Under the pieces are notes generated by a model, which was not told the DNA's origin, ran no database searches, and worked only from the letters and a program-made list of their open reading frames with translations. Both the position numbers and the translations under genes were made by a program. From the NCBI RefSeq assembly GCF_002787055.1, contig NZ_CP024808.1, positions 1-64,000 on the forward strand: a stretch of DNA of 64,000 nucleotides, written 5' to 3'. The stretch's first letter is position 1. Every line of letters begins with the position of its first letter. Below, piece by piece: positions 1 through 7,655 of this stretch. Source of the DNA: Candidatus Nitrosotenuis aquarius (lineage in GTDB: Archaea; Thermoproteota; Nitrososphaeria; Nitrososphaerales; Nitrosopumilaceae).

Positions 1-62
1 AAAAATTCCACACACTAATGGATTTCTGCACACTTAAGTATGCAGAAAATTTCCCAAAAATC

Positions 63-812
63 ATGCTTTATGACGCACACATCCACCTATCGGATCCAGA
101 GTATGAAAGCGAAATAGGTCTGATCATCAACTCGATGCACCAAATCGGCGTCAAAACATGCGCAGTATCAATGGATGTCCAGTCATCTAATGTCACACTG
201 GAGCTTGCCAAAAAAAGTAATCATGTCTTGCCGTTCATTGGGATTCACCCAGAAAAGGCATCAGATGATCTGGATTCAATGGTATCGCTAATTGAGCAAA
301 ATGCCAAAGTCATTTCAGGAATAGGGGAAATAGGCCTTGATAAAACCTACACAAAAAACGATAACGAGTTTGCAAGACAAAAACAGGTCTTTACCAAATT
401 GCTAGACTTGGCAGAAAAACACCACAAGCCAGTATCGGTACACTCGCGCGCAACACTGGATGAAATATTCCAAATTATTCCATCTTACAAAATTCCAGGA
501 TTTTTGCTGCACTGGTTTGCGGGAAGCAAAAAACAGCTAAGGCAAGCAATGGATCTTGGATGCTATGTTTCCTATGGTCCAGTATCTGTGTATTCACAGG
601 ACAAACAAGTCCTAATCTCTCTTACAAACAAAGACAGAATCCTAGTGGAAACGGACGGACCGGTAAGATTTTCGCGCTGCTTTGATATGAAGTCCGCTCA
701 TCCAAGCTTTATTCCAAGCGTTGTGTTTTGCATATCCAAAATACTTGGAATGTCGTACGGCGAGGCTGAAGAAATGCTTGAAGCGAATTCAAAACAATAT
801 TTGGGAATATAG
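63..812 (+). CDS. TatD-family metal-dependent hydrolase
   Basis: Predicted metal-dependent DNase/hydrolase with a TIM-barrel fold. The start at 63 gives MLYDAHIHLSD, whose HxH pair (His-6, His-8) is the first metal ligand set of the family. GIHPEKA, GEIGLDKTY (Glu metal ligand), the VHSR segment, LHWFAG and ETDGP follow in family order. An in-frame ATG at 18 would add 15 residues ahead of the strand that carries HxH and is less likely. About 250 residues is normal for TatD. The ribosomal gene eS17 follows 31 bp later. The natural substrate in archaea is not established. Confidence 0.88.
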   Translation: MLYDAHIHLSDPEYESEIGLIINSMHQIGVKTCAVSMDVQSSNVTLELAKKSNHVLPFIGIHPEKASDDLDSMVSLIEQNAKVISGIGEIGLDKTYTKNDNEFARQKQVFTKLLDLAEKHHKPVSVHSRATLDEIFQIIPSYKIPGFLLHWFAGSKKQLRQAMDLGCYVSYGPVSVYSQDKQVLISLTNKDRILVETDGPVRFSRCFDMKSAHPSFIPSVVFCISKILGMSYGEAEEMLEANSKQYLGI

Positions 813-843
813 GTATAATATACCCCACAAAGGAATTCCCATC

Positions 844-1176
844 GTGGATAGAATAAAGAGACTCTCAATGCAAGTCCTTGATCAACACAAAGACAAGTTC
901 ACAGTAGACTTTGCAGACAATAAAAAAATTCTAGACCAACTAGCAGTTGTACGCTCTAAAGGCCTCAAAAACGAGATGGCAGGCTACATCACAAAGCTTC
1001 TCAAGCGTGAAAAAGACTACCTTTCATCAAAGGAAGCACCAGTTGAAGAGGAAGACGTAGAGGAAGTTGAAGAAAACCAAGTAGAGGCAGCCGAAGAGGA
1101 AATAGTACAAGAATCAGAAACACAAGAATCCGAGATTCCTCAAGAAATCACAGTCGAGTCCGGCGAAGAATCTTAA
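844..1176 (+). CDS. rps17e: 30S ribosomal protein eS17 (S17e) with long acidic C-terminal tail
   Basis: Archaeal/eukaryotic small-subunit protein. The GTG at 844 gives VDRIKRLSMQVLDQHKDKF, and the segments TVDFADNKKIL and RSKGLKNEMAGYIT are the S17e core (residues 1 to about 62). After that comes a tail of about 48 residues made mostly of Glu, Val, Ser and Gln, which ordinary archaeal S17e (about 62-67 aa) lacks. A TATA-like box (tataatata, 815-823) lies about 25 bp before the GTG, which fits a leaderless mRNA. The longer reading frame from 721 overlaps tatD and is not needed. Confidence 0.9.
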   Translation: MDRIKRLSMQVLDQHKDKFTVDFADNKKILDQLAVVRSKGLKNEMAGYITKLLKREKDYLSSKEAPVEEEDVEEVEENQVEAAEEEIVQESETQESEIPQEITVESGEES

Positions 1177-1200
1177 GCAATACCTTTCTGTCGTTATACA

Positions 1201-1971
1201 ATGATTACAATCAAGCTCTTAGGTGGCGCAAAAAAATCATTTGGCAAAGACCTAATGCAGGCAGATCTTGACAATACCTCCATTTCAAAATTATTGGAAT
1301 ATCTCTTATCGATAAAGCCGGCAAACACACTGGAGCTAGACACCAAAAACGTCCTAATTGCGGTAAATGGGGCAGACTCATCCGCACTGCAGGGCCACAA
1401 CACTATACTGCACTCGGGAGATGTGGTAAGTATCATACCAGTAATACATGGTGGTGCAAGAACCCAGTTTGTCATACAATCAAAGAATGTCGAGCTGTTC
1501 CATATCAAAAACAAAAAGGGCAAAAACTATGACTATCTGAGTGTGCTGCGAAAAAAGTTTCCAAGCATAACAATAGAGGGTATATCATCGAGACAAATAG
1601 CAAGCATACTGCACGTCAAAAAAATACTGAGCGTATCCATGTATGCAAAAAAGAACAATTTGTTATTGTCAAAAAAATTCGAGACTGACATTTTGCTTAG
1701 GTTTGCGGCAACCACACAAATCTCGGCCGCAATAAAGCTAGTAGGCATTGAAAAAACAGACACATTTACCATAATTGCAGTTGGCTCAAAACTCCAACTT
1801 GACAGGATGCGTTCGCACTTAGAGGAACGTCTAGTGGATGTGATCTATTCCAAGAACATATCACACATCCAAAAACAATCTCACATATCAAAAAAGCATC
1901 TGGGAATAATAGATTCAAAAAACCCGCTTGAAGACCTGCTAGCAGAAAAGGCAGCAGTATTATTCCAGTGA
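1201..1971 (+). CDS. MoaD/ThiS-like ubiquitin-fold domain fused to KEOPS subunit Cgi121
   Basis: Two domains in one chain. Residues 1 to about 86 are a beta-grasp MoaD/ThiS-type domain: MITIKLLGGAKKSFGK at the start, VLIAVNG in the middle and a closing IIPVIHGG, the diglycine end of a sulfur carrier. Residues about 88-256 match Cgi121/TPRKB: LLLSKKFETDILLRFAATTQ followed by ISAAIKLVGI, the conserved core. Cgi121 is the KEOPS subunit that binds the tRNA 3' end during t6A synthesis. The convergent neighbour is a THUMP protein, so the context is tRNA modification. Whether the Gly-Gly is ever freed or conjugated cannot be told from sequence. Confidence 0.82.
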   Translation: MITIKLLGGAKKSFGKDLMQADLDNTSISKLLEYLLSIKPANTLELDTKNVLIAVNGADSSALQGHNTILHSGDVVSIIPVIHGGARTQFVIQSKNVELFHIKNKKGKNYDYLSVLRKKFPSITIEGISSRQIASILHVKKILSVSMYAKKNNLLLSKKFETDILLRFAATTQISAAIKLVGIEKTDTFTIIAVGSKLQLDRMRSHLEERLVDVIYSKNISHIQKQSHISKKHLGIIDSKNPLEDLLAEKAAVLFQ

Positions 1972-2490
1972 GCCGCGTTTTTCTCTTTGTATGCTCAAAA
2001 TGTCTACTTCTTTGAGCACGGAAACGCCGGTAATTGCGCCCAAGATCTCTACTAGTATGATCCAGTCGTATTTTTCCAGTGAGACCTTGTTTGGGATCTT
2101 GTTTGCAATCTGACTGATTATCTCGCCTGATGAAATCTCGGAATTTCTTTTCTCTATTGTTATGCGATATGTCTGGTTTTGTGCAATTTTTTCTGATTGT
2201 TTTATTGCAGCATCTGAGATTTCTGTAACATCTGTCCTTGTCACTGAAAATATTGGAATTGCGCGCATTGTGTATCTAATAGACCATGGCTCGTCTTCTA
2301 GCTTTTCTCGAATCTTTTTTATCAGATCCAGAGGGTTTGCGCTGGTGTCTATATACAAAATTCCGGAAAATTCTGTCATGGAAATTTTGGGGTCCTCATC
2401 ACCAAGCTCGGACAACAATTCCTTGATCTCCTCGGTGGTTTCGCCCTCAAAGTGTCTTGCACAAGTAACTAGGACATTCAATGAGTACAA
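1960..2490 (-). CDS. THUMP domain protein (Tan1-like tRNA-modification partner)
   Basis: About 176 residues, read from a TTG start. The opening MYSLNVLVTCARHFEGETTE is typical of the Tan1/THUMPD1 family, which helps tRNA acetyltransferase make ac4C. The core contains SGILYIDTSANPLDLIKKIR, then the segment DEPWSIRYTMRAIPI and TYRITIEKRNSEISSGEIIS, the strand-helix pattern of a THUMP fold. No methyltransferase or sulfurtransferase domain is attached, so it is likely a tRNA-binding adaptor. Its 3' end overlaps the Cgi121 fusion gene by 12 bp, tail to tail. Confidence 0.8.
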   Translation of the reverse strand: MYSLNVLVTCARHFEGETTEEIKELLSELGDEDPKISMTEFSGILYIDTSANPLDLIKKIREKLEDEPWSIRYTMRAIPIFSVTRTDVTEISDAAIKQSEKIAQNQTYRITIEKRNSEISSGEIISQIANKIPNKVSLEKYDWIILVEILGAITGVSVLKEVDILSIQREKRGSLE

Positions 2491-2553
2491 GCTAAAATCC
2501 AGTACATATTTAGCTTGATTAAAAATTAAATAAAGAAATTCTATACTAGTATC

Positions 2554-2643
2554 ATGAGCACAGAGCCTGATCTCGAAAATGACTTTGAGGACGACTTTGA
2601 AGATGCTGAAGACGAAGAAATAGAAGATGAGGATTTTGATTAG
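2554..2643 (+). CDS. small highly acidic peptide (29 aa)
   Basis: An ATG at 2554 opens a 29-codon frame ending TAG at 2641-2643. Reading: MSTEPDLENDFEDDFEDAED then EEIEDEDFD; more than half of the residues are Asp or Glu. An A/T-rich TATA-like stretch (aaaaattaaataaag, 2521-2535) ends about 20 bp upstream of the ATG, as expected for a leaderless gene divergent from the THUMP gene. Its stop overlaps the convergent regulator gene by 4 bp. I do not recognise a function; chance low-complexity coding is possible. Confidence 0.45.
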   Translation: MSTEPDLENDFEDDFEDAEDEEIEDEDFD

Positions 2644-2927
2644 ATAGTCAGACCGAAACTGTCTGCGAATTTGTTAAACGTGTTGTATGCTTGCAGGAAA
2701 TCTCTCCCGGTGCTGCTTATTTTGTACTTGCATGCACCATCGGAATTGGTCTGCTCTAGTAATCCCTGAGACACCAAAGTGCCCAGTATCTTTGATATTC
2801 TCCCATGGGAGATGTTTGCCTTTCGTATCAAATATGTGATGCTTGCACCCTCTTCGTCTGGCAAGTCGTCGCGGGTTGTAGTTAGAATATCTCCGATTAT
2901 TTTCATGTGGGTTCTGTATACTTGCAT
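2640..2927 (-). CDS. winged-helix transcriptional regulator
   Basis: 95 residues of the short archaeal winged-helix type (COG3432-like). The helix-turn-helix is the segment SITYLIRKANISHGRISKIL at residues about 28-47, followed by the wing region SQGLLEQTNSDGACKYKISSTG and a final helix FLQAYNTFNKFADSFG. The size and layout fit a DNA-binding protein without a sensor domain. Target genes are unknown; the upstream membrane protein gene at 3021-3662 lies on the same strand 93 bp away. Confidence 0.78.
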   Translation of the reverse strand: MQVYRTHMKIIGDILTTTRDDLPDEEGASITYLIRKANISHGRISKILGTLVSQGLLEQTNSDGACKYKISSTGRDFLQAYNTFNKFADSFGLTI

Positions 2928-3020
2928 TTTGACAAATTTTTTGTAAAATTATTGTTGAATATATTGGCAGGATAAGATTTTTTGACAAAATAATGTCATT
3001 GAGCTAAATTTGAGCCTGAG

Positions 3021-3662
3021 CTAGAGATTTTCATCGAACTTTATCTTTGTCAGGGGAACCTTGGTAACCGGAATAAAGAGCAGGCCTAGTCCCGTGATTT
3101 TGATGGAAATTGACACTATATTCAGTATGGATTGCGGAAATACAAAATAATACCAACCCAAAAACTCCCCAAATCCCAACAGTGCAAGGCCAGCTGCCAC
3201 AAATATGGCAGTCTTTCGCCTACTCTCAAAATACGACATCATTGTTTCAATTGCGCCGTACGCTAGCAGGATAAACGAAATGGAGCGAATCACGTTTTCT
3301 ATTGATGTAAATGAAATCAAAAACAGTGGCAGTATTCCAACTGATCTCAGATAATTTGATCTTGGAAAAAACGACTTGATTGTATGGGAAAACGCAATGA
3401 AAAAGTATCCAAGTGTCTGCACCGCAATCCCAATTGTCTGAATCCATCTCTGCGGCTCTTTTGGATCAAATACGTACGCATCAAGTGTTATGCCAAGCCA
3501 CATTATCATAAAGCCAATTCCAATTGAGAAAAACGCAAGTGTTAGCCGAAATAAAGTTGGGCTGCCAGTGTTCCTAAATCCAATGTATGACAGTATTCCA
3601 ATTATGATTCCTACGGCAAATCCTACCAAATTCAAAATGCTTTCTAAAAAAAATACTTCCAT
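3021..3662 (-). CDS. polytopic membrane protein of unknown function
   Basis: 213 residues with about seven hydrophobic segments: FAVGIIIGILSYIGF, LTLAFFSIGIGFMIMWLGI, TIGIAVQTLGYFFIAF, LPLFLISFTSIENV, SISFILLAYGAIE, FVAAGLALLGFGEFLGWYYF and VSISIKITGLGLLFIPV. No catalytic or transport motif is visible. Seven-segment sensor-like membrane proteins are common beside archaeal regulators, and a winged-helix gene lies downstream on the same strand, but a link is only inferred. Confidence 0.7.
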   Translation of the reverse strand: MEVFFLESILNLVGFAVGIIIGILSYIGFRNTGSPTLFRLTLAFFSIGIGFMIMWLGITLDAYVFDPKEPQRWIQTIGIAVQTLGYFFIAFSHTIKSFFPRSNYLRSVGILPLFLISFTSIENVIRSISFILLAYGAIETMMSYFESRRKTAIFVAAGLALLGFGEFLGWYYFVFPQSILNIVSISIKITGLGLLFIPVTKVPLTKIKFDENL

Positions 3663-3693
3663 GTACTTTGTATTGGATATTTGATTTTAAAAG

Positions 3694-3903
3694 TTAGTCC
3701 CATTCATCAAGCGTTCCGGCAGTCTGCCCCTCAGTAGAACCCGCATAATCGCCCAAAATGTCTGAATATGTCACGTCATTATGCGCAACATACTTGACAT
3801 ATTCGCCATATGACATTTCCAAGTTACAGTCTTGGCATGTCACCAAAGTAAAGTCTTGCGCCAAGTCTGCATTGCCTTTGCATTTTGGGCACTTGATCTT
3901 CAC
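3694..3903 (-). CDS. small zinc-ribbon protein
   Basis: 69 residues from a GTG. It opens KIKCPKCKGNADLAQ and then has VTCQDCNLEMSY, giving two CxxC knuckles (residues about 4-7 and 24-27) of a rubredoxin-like zinc ribbon. The rest is acidic (YSDILGDYAGSTEGQ) with no recognised domain. It is divergent from the YggX-like gene, with about 74 bp between starts. Function unknown. Confidence 0.65.
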   Translation of the reverse strand: MKIKCPKCKGNADLAQDFTLVTCQDCNLEMSYGEYVKYVAHNDVTYSDILGDYAGSTEGQTAGTLDEWD

Positions 3904-3977
3904 ACAGAATGTACTCTAATTCTGTTATTATTCATTGCCAAAAAAAGAATAAATTGACTACACATGGAGCAAGTTTG

Positions 3978-4256
3978 ATGGCGCGAGTTTGCACAAAATG
4001 CAAAAATGAGATACCTGACTCTGAGCAGCTTGACGCAGTGGGCGGAACATATCCGTGCTGTACCAAATGCTGGGAGGAATGGAAGACCTATAGAATAATG
4101 GTCATGAATGAGCTAAGGCTGGACATGTCGCTGCCAGACCACAGAAAACTGCTCAAAAAGAACGAAAAGATCTTTGTCGGGGTATTGTCGCCTCAGGGAG
4201 ACGTAATCGACTTTTCCAATGAGGACAACCGCAAACCAGACAAGCCACAGGCCTAA
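3978..4256 (+). CDS. YggX-like Fe(2+)-trafficking protein with N-terminal Cys knuckles
   Basis: Residues 25-70 (CCTKCWEEWKTYRIMVMNEL and the following RLDMSLPDHRKLLKK) match bacterial YggX around its W..W, INE, L.M and HRKLL positions. YggX protects Fe-S clusters and helps iron handling. Unlike YggX the N-terminus carries two CxxC pairs (VCTKCKNEIP and CCTKC), a likely zinc or iron site. The ATG at 3978 (MARVCTKC) is preferred to 3909, which would add 23 residues with no family match. Its end overlaps the convergent gene by 4 bp. Confidence 0.72.
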   Translation: MARVCTKCKNEIPDSEQLDAVGGTYPCCTKCWEEWKTYRIMVMNELRLDMSLPDHRKLLKKNEKIFVGVLSPQGDVIDFSNEDNRKPDKPQA

Positions 4257-4714
4257 AGACCGAGCCTTTCCTTTGCGCTATTTGGTATAATCAAGAACAG
4301 CTGCCTTTTTTGCTGCTCTGATAATCCAGAAAATATCTTTTGGACAGATTCCGCTATAGAGTCTTGGCTGGACTTGTCCAGCGACAAGAACACCTCGAGA
4401 ATCCCGTCCAGGTTAAAGAGAATCAGTTTTTGCGGGTTTCTGAGGACTTCGAACACATATGCCGATGCAAGTCCGATTCGCTTCTCCTCAGGCATTGCAG
4501 ATAGGATCTCAAGCCACGTGGCAAAAAGCTTGGCAAAGTTTGGAAACGGAATTGTGGGGCCTGCCTCCAGCGCATTGTTGATTATCTCCATCTGATCGGG
4601 TGCAGACAATGTGAAAAACTCTTCCATTCTTTTTTTGAGGATTGGCTTTCGCAAAAAATCTGGTAGGTTTGCCAAATTTACTATGATGTTTCCTGCAAAG
4701 TTTGGGTGCGACAA
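4253..4714 (-). CDS. conserved hypothetical, all-helical protein
   Basis: 153 residues from a TTG start, with short repeated helical units such as MEEFFTLSAPDQMEIINNAL, TWLEILSAMPEEKRIGLAS and VFLSLDKSSQDSIAESVQ. The repeating pattern of helix, Ser/Pro break, DQ or EE, helix suggests an alpha-solenoid or HEAT-like scaffold. No catalytic residues, signal peptide or membrane segment are visible. Convergent with the YggX-like gene. Function unknown. Confidence 0.65.
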   Translation of the reverse strand: MSHPNFAGNIIVNLANLPDFLRKPILKKRMEEFFTLSAPDQMEIINNALEAGPTIPFPNFAKLFATWLEILSAMPEEKRIGLASAYVFEVLRNPQKLILFNLDGILEVFLSLDKSSQDSIAESVQKIFSGLSEQQKRQLFLIIPNSAKERLGL

Positions 4715-4802
4715 TCAAAAGTCGCTTTGTGTCGGGGCGTTAAAAATTTAGATCGCAATTCCATAACTTGGCTTAAATTAAAGCTCAAAATCTCATCCAT
4801 TG

Positions 4803-5804
4803 ATGCCCTCGACTGTTGTAGTTGGTGGATTTTTTGGAGATGAAGGAAAAGGCAAAATCATCTCATATCTGGCGCAAAACGACAACCCAAGCATTGTAGT
4901 CAGGGGAGGGGCAGGACCAAACGCAGGCCACACAATAGAGGATGGCAACAAAAAATACAAAGTTCGAATGCTGCCCAGCGGATTTTTGAACAAAAAGGCA
5001 AGACTGATGATAGGTCCAGGCGTTGTGGTACATCCGGATGTCTTGCACAAGGAAATTGAGGAATTTGGAACTGCTCAGAGATCCTTTGTTGATAATAACT
5101 GCGGCATAATAGAAAAAACACACACCGATGCAGACGGCGGAGGCAGGCTAAAGGAAAAAATCGGAAGCACCGGTTCTGGCACGGGTCCTGCAAATGCCGA
5201 CAGAGCCATGCGTACGCTAAAGATGGCCAAAGAGATTCCCTCACTCAAGCCGTATCTAATTGATGTGGCACAGGAACTCCACACAGCACTGGATGCAGAG
5301 GAAAACGTCCTAGTTGAAGGCACACAGGGAACATTTCTCTCACTGTGGCATGGGACATACCCATTTGTCACATCAAAGGACGTCACAGCCTCAGGAATAT
5401 GCGCAGACATTGGACTTGGCCCAAAAAATGTCGACGACGTAATGGTCGTCTTCAAGTCTTATGTTACACGCGTAGGCACAGGAACACTCCAGGGTGAGCT
5501 GCCAATGGACGAGGTGGCAAAGCGTGGCTGGTCGGAAATAGGCACAGTAACAGGCAGACAGAGGCGTGCAGCCGAATTTGACTTTGCGCTTGCCAAGCGT
5601 GCAGTCATGCTCAATTCCGCAACACAAATTGCGCTCACAAAACTAGATGTATTGTTCCCAGAATGTGCGCACAAAAATTCATTTGAAGATTTGAGCGCAG
5701 CGGCAAAAAAATTCATCACAGATATAGAAGACAAAACAGACGTGGCAGTCATGCTGATAGGCACAGGCCCAGGCGTTACTGATATCATTGACTTGAGAGA
5801 ATAA
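4803..5804 (+). CDS. purA: adenylosuccinate synthetase
   Basis: Joins IMP and aspartate with GTP to give adenylosuccinate in AMP synthesis. GFFGDEGKGKI near the start is the GTP-binding P-loop with catalytic Asp; GGAGPNAGHTI carries the catalytic His, and GTGPANADRAMR, VEGTQGTFLS and GTVTGRQRRAAEFD follow in family order. 333 residues matches short archaeal PurA rather than the 430-residue bacterial form. The ATG at 4803 is preferred over the TTG at 4800. A TATA-like cttaaattaa lies about 25-30 bp upstream. Confidence 0.95.
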   Translation: MPSTVVVGGFFGDEGKGKIISYLAQNDNPSIVVRGGAGPNAGHTIEDGNKKYKVRMLPSGFLNKKARLMIGPGVVVHPDVLHKEIEEFGTAQRSFVDNNCGIIEKTHTDADGGGRLKEKIGSTGSGTGPANADRAMRTLKMAKEIPSLKPYLIDVAQELHTALDAEENVLVEGTQGTFLSLWHGTYPFVTSKDVTASGICADIGLGPKNVDDVMVVFKSYVTRVGTGTLQGELPMDEVAKRGWSEIGTVTGRQRRAAEFDFALAKRAVMLNSATQIALTKLDVLFPECAHKNSFEDLSAAAKKFITDIEDKTDVAVMLIGTGPGVTDIIDLRE

Positions 5805-5857
5805 TTGTTTGGATAATTTTTGCTAAACTTTATTTTGCCAATTGTTTTACTGGACTC

Positions 5858-6517
5858 GTGGAAAAACCAAAATCTCCTAAATACATTCAACTAGCCTCAC
5901 AATTAGAATTCTCACGCCTAGTTTCTGCGCTGGAGCGAGTTCCACGCGTATCATTTATGCACGAGCACGACGGCAAAAAAATTCTTGCAATTCAGATGGA
6001 CCTGCTCAAAGAGCGCCCAATCATATACTATGTACCACTGGACAAAAACGGCCACTATTTGGCATATGGCTTCAAAAACGGCAAAGAGGAAACATCCGTA
6101 GTCGATGCAGTATCAGAGCCGACAAAACTATACTCTCCAATAGTCAAAATCAAGGAACTACCGCCATCGCTTCGACAGCACTCTGATGAGCAGCTGGAAA
6201 AATACGAGCTAATCGAGCTTGAAGACTTGGCAAGCCTTGCAAAAATAAGCCATGGATACGAAGAAGCGCCATTTCCGCTGTTCTCATTTCCGCGGGGAGA
6301 CAAGTGGCTAATTGGTGTCTTCATGAACTTTAACGAAGACGGCCCATCATATTTCTGCCATGTCACACTTGATTCCGAGCCGACACAGCCGTTTTTGAAA
6401 TATTCAATGTTCAATGGCAATGCGCCTGTCTTTACCGACAACCTAAATGAGCACGGCTATTCGTACATCAAAATAATAAAGCTAGTAGAAACACACCCAC
6501 TAATCCATTATGAATAA
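5858..6517 (+). CDS. conserved hypothetical protein
   Basis: 219 residues from a GTG. A mixed alpha/beta protein with MDLLKERPIIYYVPLDKNGH, SYFCHVTLDSEP and YSYIKIIKLVET as strand-rich parts. No signal peptide, membrane segment or metal motif is seen. It overlaps the pyrF start by 8 bp, so the two are probably co-transcribed, but I do not recognise a family. A TATA-like ctttatttt lies about 25 bp upstream of the GTG. Confidence 0.65.
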   Translation: MEKPKSPKYIQLASQLEFSRLVSALERVPRVSFMHEHDGKKILAIQMDLLKERPIIYYVPLDKNGHYLAYGFKNGKEETSVVDAVSEPTKLYSPIVKIKELPPSLRQHSDEQLEKYELIELEDLASLAKISHGYEEAPFPLFSFPRGDKWLIGVFMNFNEDGPSYFCHVTLDSEPTQPFLKYSMFNGNAPVFTDNLNEHGYSYIKIIKLVETHPLIHYE

Positions 6518-7250
6518 TTTTTCAGAGCGAATCAAAAAACTAGCTCGACAAAAAAGCCCGCTTATTTTGGCAAATGACTATGACGATCAAAAAAATCTAG
6601 AATCTCGAACCCTAAAAAACATCAAGACACTATCTGATTATCTTTGTGCAATCAAGTTTAACTTTCATGTTTTACTACCATTAGGAGAAAAACAAATAAC
6701 CAAAATCACAAAAGCAGCACATCAAAATGGATTGCAGGTGATTGCAGATATCAAGCTAAATGACATTGGAAACACAAATCTGGTTGCCGCCAAAACATTG
6801 TGGGATTTGGGCTTTGATTGTATAATAGTAAACCCAATGATGGGCCCAGGAAACCTCCAAAAACTAATCGAGCTGTCTCACAAGAACAAAAAAGGCGTCA
6901 TTTCGCTGTGCCATATGAGCTCCCCTGAAGCCAAGGTAACGTACGAGCTAGGCGTAAAACTAGGCTCAAAGAGCACACAACTCTACAAATTATTCCTAGA
7001 ATGGGCAACAAAAATGTCCGCAGACGGAATCATTGTGGGCGCGACATTTCCAGATATCATACAATACTGCAAAAAGCAAAGCCGTGGCAAGCTAAATGTA
7101 TTTTCGCCAGGGATCGGCACGCAAGGTGGCGATATTTCCAGTACGGTGTCTGCCGGCTCTGACTATCTGATCGTCGGCAGAACAATTCTTGGATCAAAAA
7201 ACCCGGCACAGACTGCCAAAGAAATGGTAGGCCTAGCTTGCAAAAACTAG
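6510..7250 (+). CDS. pyrF: orotidine 5'-phosphate decarboxylase
   Basis: Last step of UMP synthesis. The catalytic Lys-Asp array is in VIADIKLNDIGNTN (Asp-80, Lys-82, Asp-85). LILANDYDD supplies the first substrate Asp, FSPGIGTQGGD the phosphate loop and YLIVGRTIL the final strand of the barrel. 246 residues is slightly longer than most archaeal forms. It overlaps the preceding unknown gene by 8 bp; its tail overlaps the Nudix gene on the other strand by 18 bp. PyrD and PyrK lie 23 kb away. Confidence 0.92.
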   Translation: MNNFSERIKKLARQKSPLILANDYDDQKNLESRTLKNIKTLSDYLCAIKFNFHVLLPLGEKQITKITKAAHQNGLQVIADIKLNDIGNTNLVAAKTLWDLGFDCIIVNPMMGPGNLQKLIELSHKNKKGVISLCHMSSPEAKVTYELGVKLGSKSTQLYKLFLEWATKMSADGIIVGATFPDIIQYCKKQSRGKLNVFSPGIGTQGGDISSTVSAGSDYLIVGRTILGSKNPAQTAKEMVGLACKN

Positions 7251-7655
7251 GGATTTTGATTTTTGCAGTAAACTTTTTGCATTCTGGTATGTTGTCTTGG
7301 AGTGTGCCAAGTCATATTCGAGCCAAACATGATCCAAGTGCTCGTGCGATATTGTAACGTCACTTGTCTTTGTTGTGCCCAAGAAAAACACCACTTCTTT
7401 TTTGACTAGCTTGCCGTCATACTGGTAGGTGTAGTGGATTTTTTCCTCAAAGCCGTCGATAAATTCAATGTCGGTAATTCCAGTTTCCTCTCTTGCTTCT
7501 CTAATTGCTGCCTGCCTTTCATCCTCTCCTTTTTCTATTCTGCCCTTGATAAAGTCCCAGTGGCCCGACGGATAGTGCAAAAGCAAAAACAGTTTTCGAT
7601 CTACGTCTTTTCTAAACAAAACAATTCCGGCTGATCTCTCAGATGTCTCTTGCAT
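7233..7655 (-). CDS. Nudix hydrolase (diadenosine tetraphosphatase type)
   Basis: 140 residues. A complete Nudix box GX5EX7REUXEEXGU is present at residues 38-60 (GRIEKGEDERQAAIREAREE, then TGI). The opening ERSAGIVLFRKD and HYPSGHWDFIKG resemble asymmetric Ap4A hydrolases, which clear Ap4A. The start codon shares a base with the stop codon of the polyprenyl synthase upstream on the same strand (7655), so the genes are likely one transcript. Confidence 0.88.
   Translation of the reverse strand: MQETSERSAGIVLFRKDVDRKLFLLLHYPSGHWDFIKGRIEKGEDERQAAIREAREETGITDIEFIDGFEEKIHYTYQYDGKLVKKEVVFFLGTTKTSDVTISHEHLDHVWLEYDLAHSKTTYQNAKSLLQKSKSLVFAS

Noticed and set aside
1194-1523. Minus-strand frame over the Cgi121 fusion
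   Set aside because: It covers the MoaD-like domain in reverse; no motif and the plus gene is well supported.
5075-5455. Long minus-strand frames inside purA
   Set aside because: They are reverse shadows of a recognised gene, with Ser/Ala-rich text and no motif.
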